Source: Planctomycetota bacterium (GTDB lineage Bacteria > Planctomycetota > UBA1135). Taken from it: a stretch of 11,554 nucleotides of DNA. The notes beneath the pieces are model-generated. The model was not told the origin of the DNA, did not search any database, and saw nothing but the letters and a program-made list of their open reading frames with translations. The position numbers were made by a program, and so were the translations under genes. Below are positions 11,547-11,554 of the stretch, in pieces. The first letter of the stretch is position 1; every line of letters starts with the position of its first letter. The DNA is taken from contig JAQBVK010000050.1 in NCBI GenBank assembly GCA_027623585.1, positions 1 to 11,554 of the forward strand, given 5' to 3'.

Positions 11547-11554
11547 ACCGTGAG

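Noticed and set aside
1..11554. CRISPR arrays, tRNA or rRNA genes, phage genes, toxin-antitoxin or defence genes
   Set aside because: I found no regularly spaced repeats, no tRNA-like cloverleaf and no matching protein motifs on either strand.

Overview
The window is GC-rich and densely coding. It is most simply read as a chromosomal segment of a Planctomycetota-like bacterium. That assignment is an inference from three things: large secreted proteins sharing a four-cysteine C-terminal module, a long carboxypeptidase-regulatory-like repeat protein behind a single N-terminal membrane helix, and few recognisable Shine-Dalgarno sites. No rRNA, tRNA or marker gene is present to prove it.

Left block (about 47-3535, all minus strand). 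In transcription order it holds a dihydroorotase-type amidohydrolase (pyrC-like), a broken secreted-protein gene (1446-2120), a small membrane-anchored coiled-coil protein (904-1398), and an intact paralogue of the broken gene (47-859). Gaps are about 40-50 bases, so one transcript is plausible. The broken gene keeps its signal peptide and C-terminal module, but has an in-frame TAA just after the signal peptide and lacks about 45 internal residues found in the intact paralogue.

Middle block (3606-7329, plus strand). An exported M61-type metallopeptidase with a C-terminal PDZ-like region is followed one base after its stop codon by a gene for a membrane-anchored protein of six CarboxypepD_reg/Cna-B-like modules. 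The two look translationally coupled. The 70-bp gap 3536-3605 is a divergent promoter region shared with the pyrC-like gene.

Insertion sequence (about 7326-8482). It is a 1.16-kb IS1-like element with 30-bp imperfect terminal inverted repeats and a single 340-aa zinc-finger/HTH/DDE-type transposase on the minus strand. Both flanking genes converge on it, and each ends in a stop codon lying in the outermost bases of the inverted repeat. The element also carries a perfect 16-bp palindrome beside its right end, a hairpin overlapping the transposase start codon, and an eight-T run in the transposase reading frame.

Right block (8479-11451, minus strand). Two tandem paralogous secreted proteins (about 475 aa each) share a jelly-roll-like N-terminal domain, a middle domain and the same four-cysteine C-terminal module as the left block. 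A clear intrinsic terminator separates them. No gene-free stretch exceeds 300 bases. The main points for follow-up are the shared module on four dissimilar secreted proteins, the nonsense/deletion allele, and the unusual regulatory structures of the insertion sequence.
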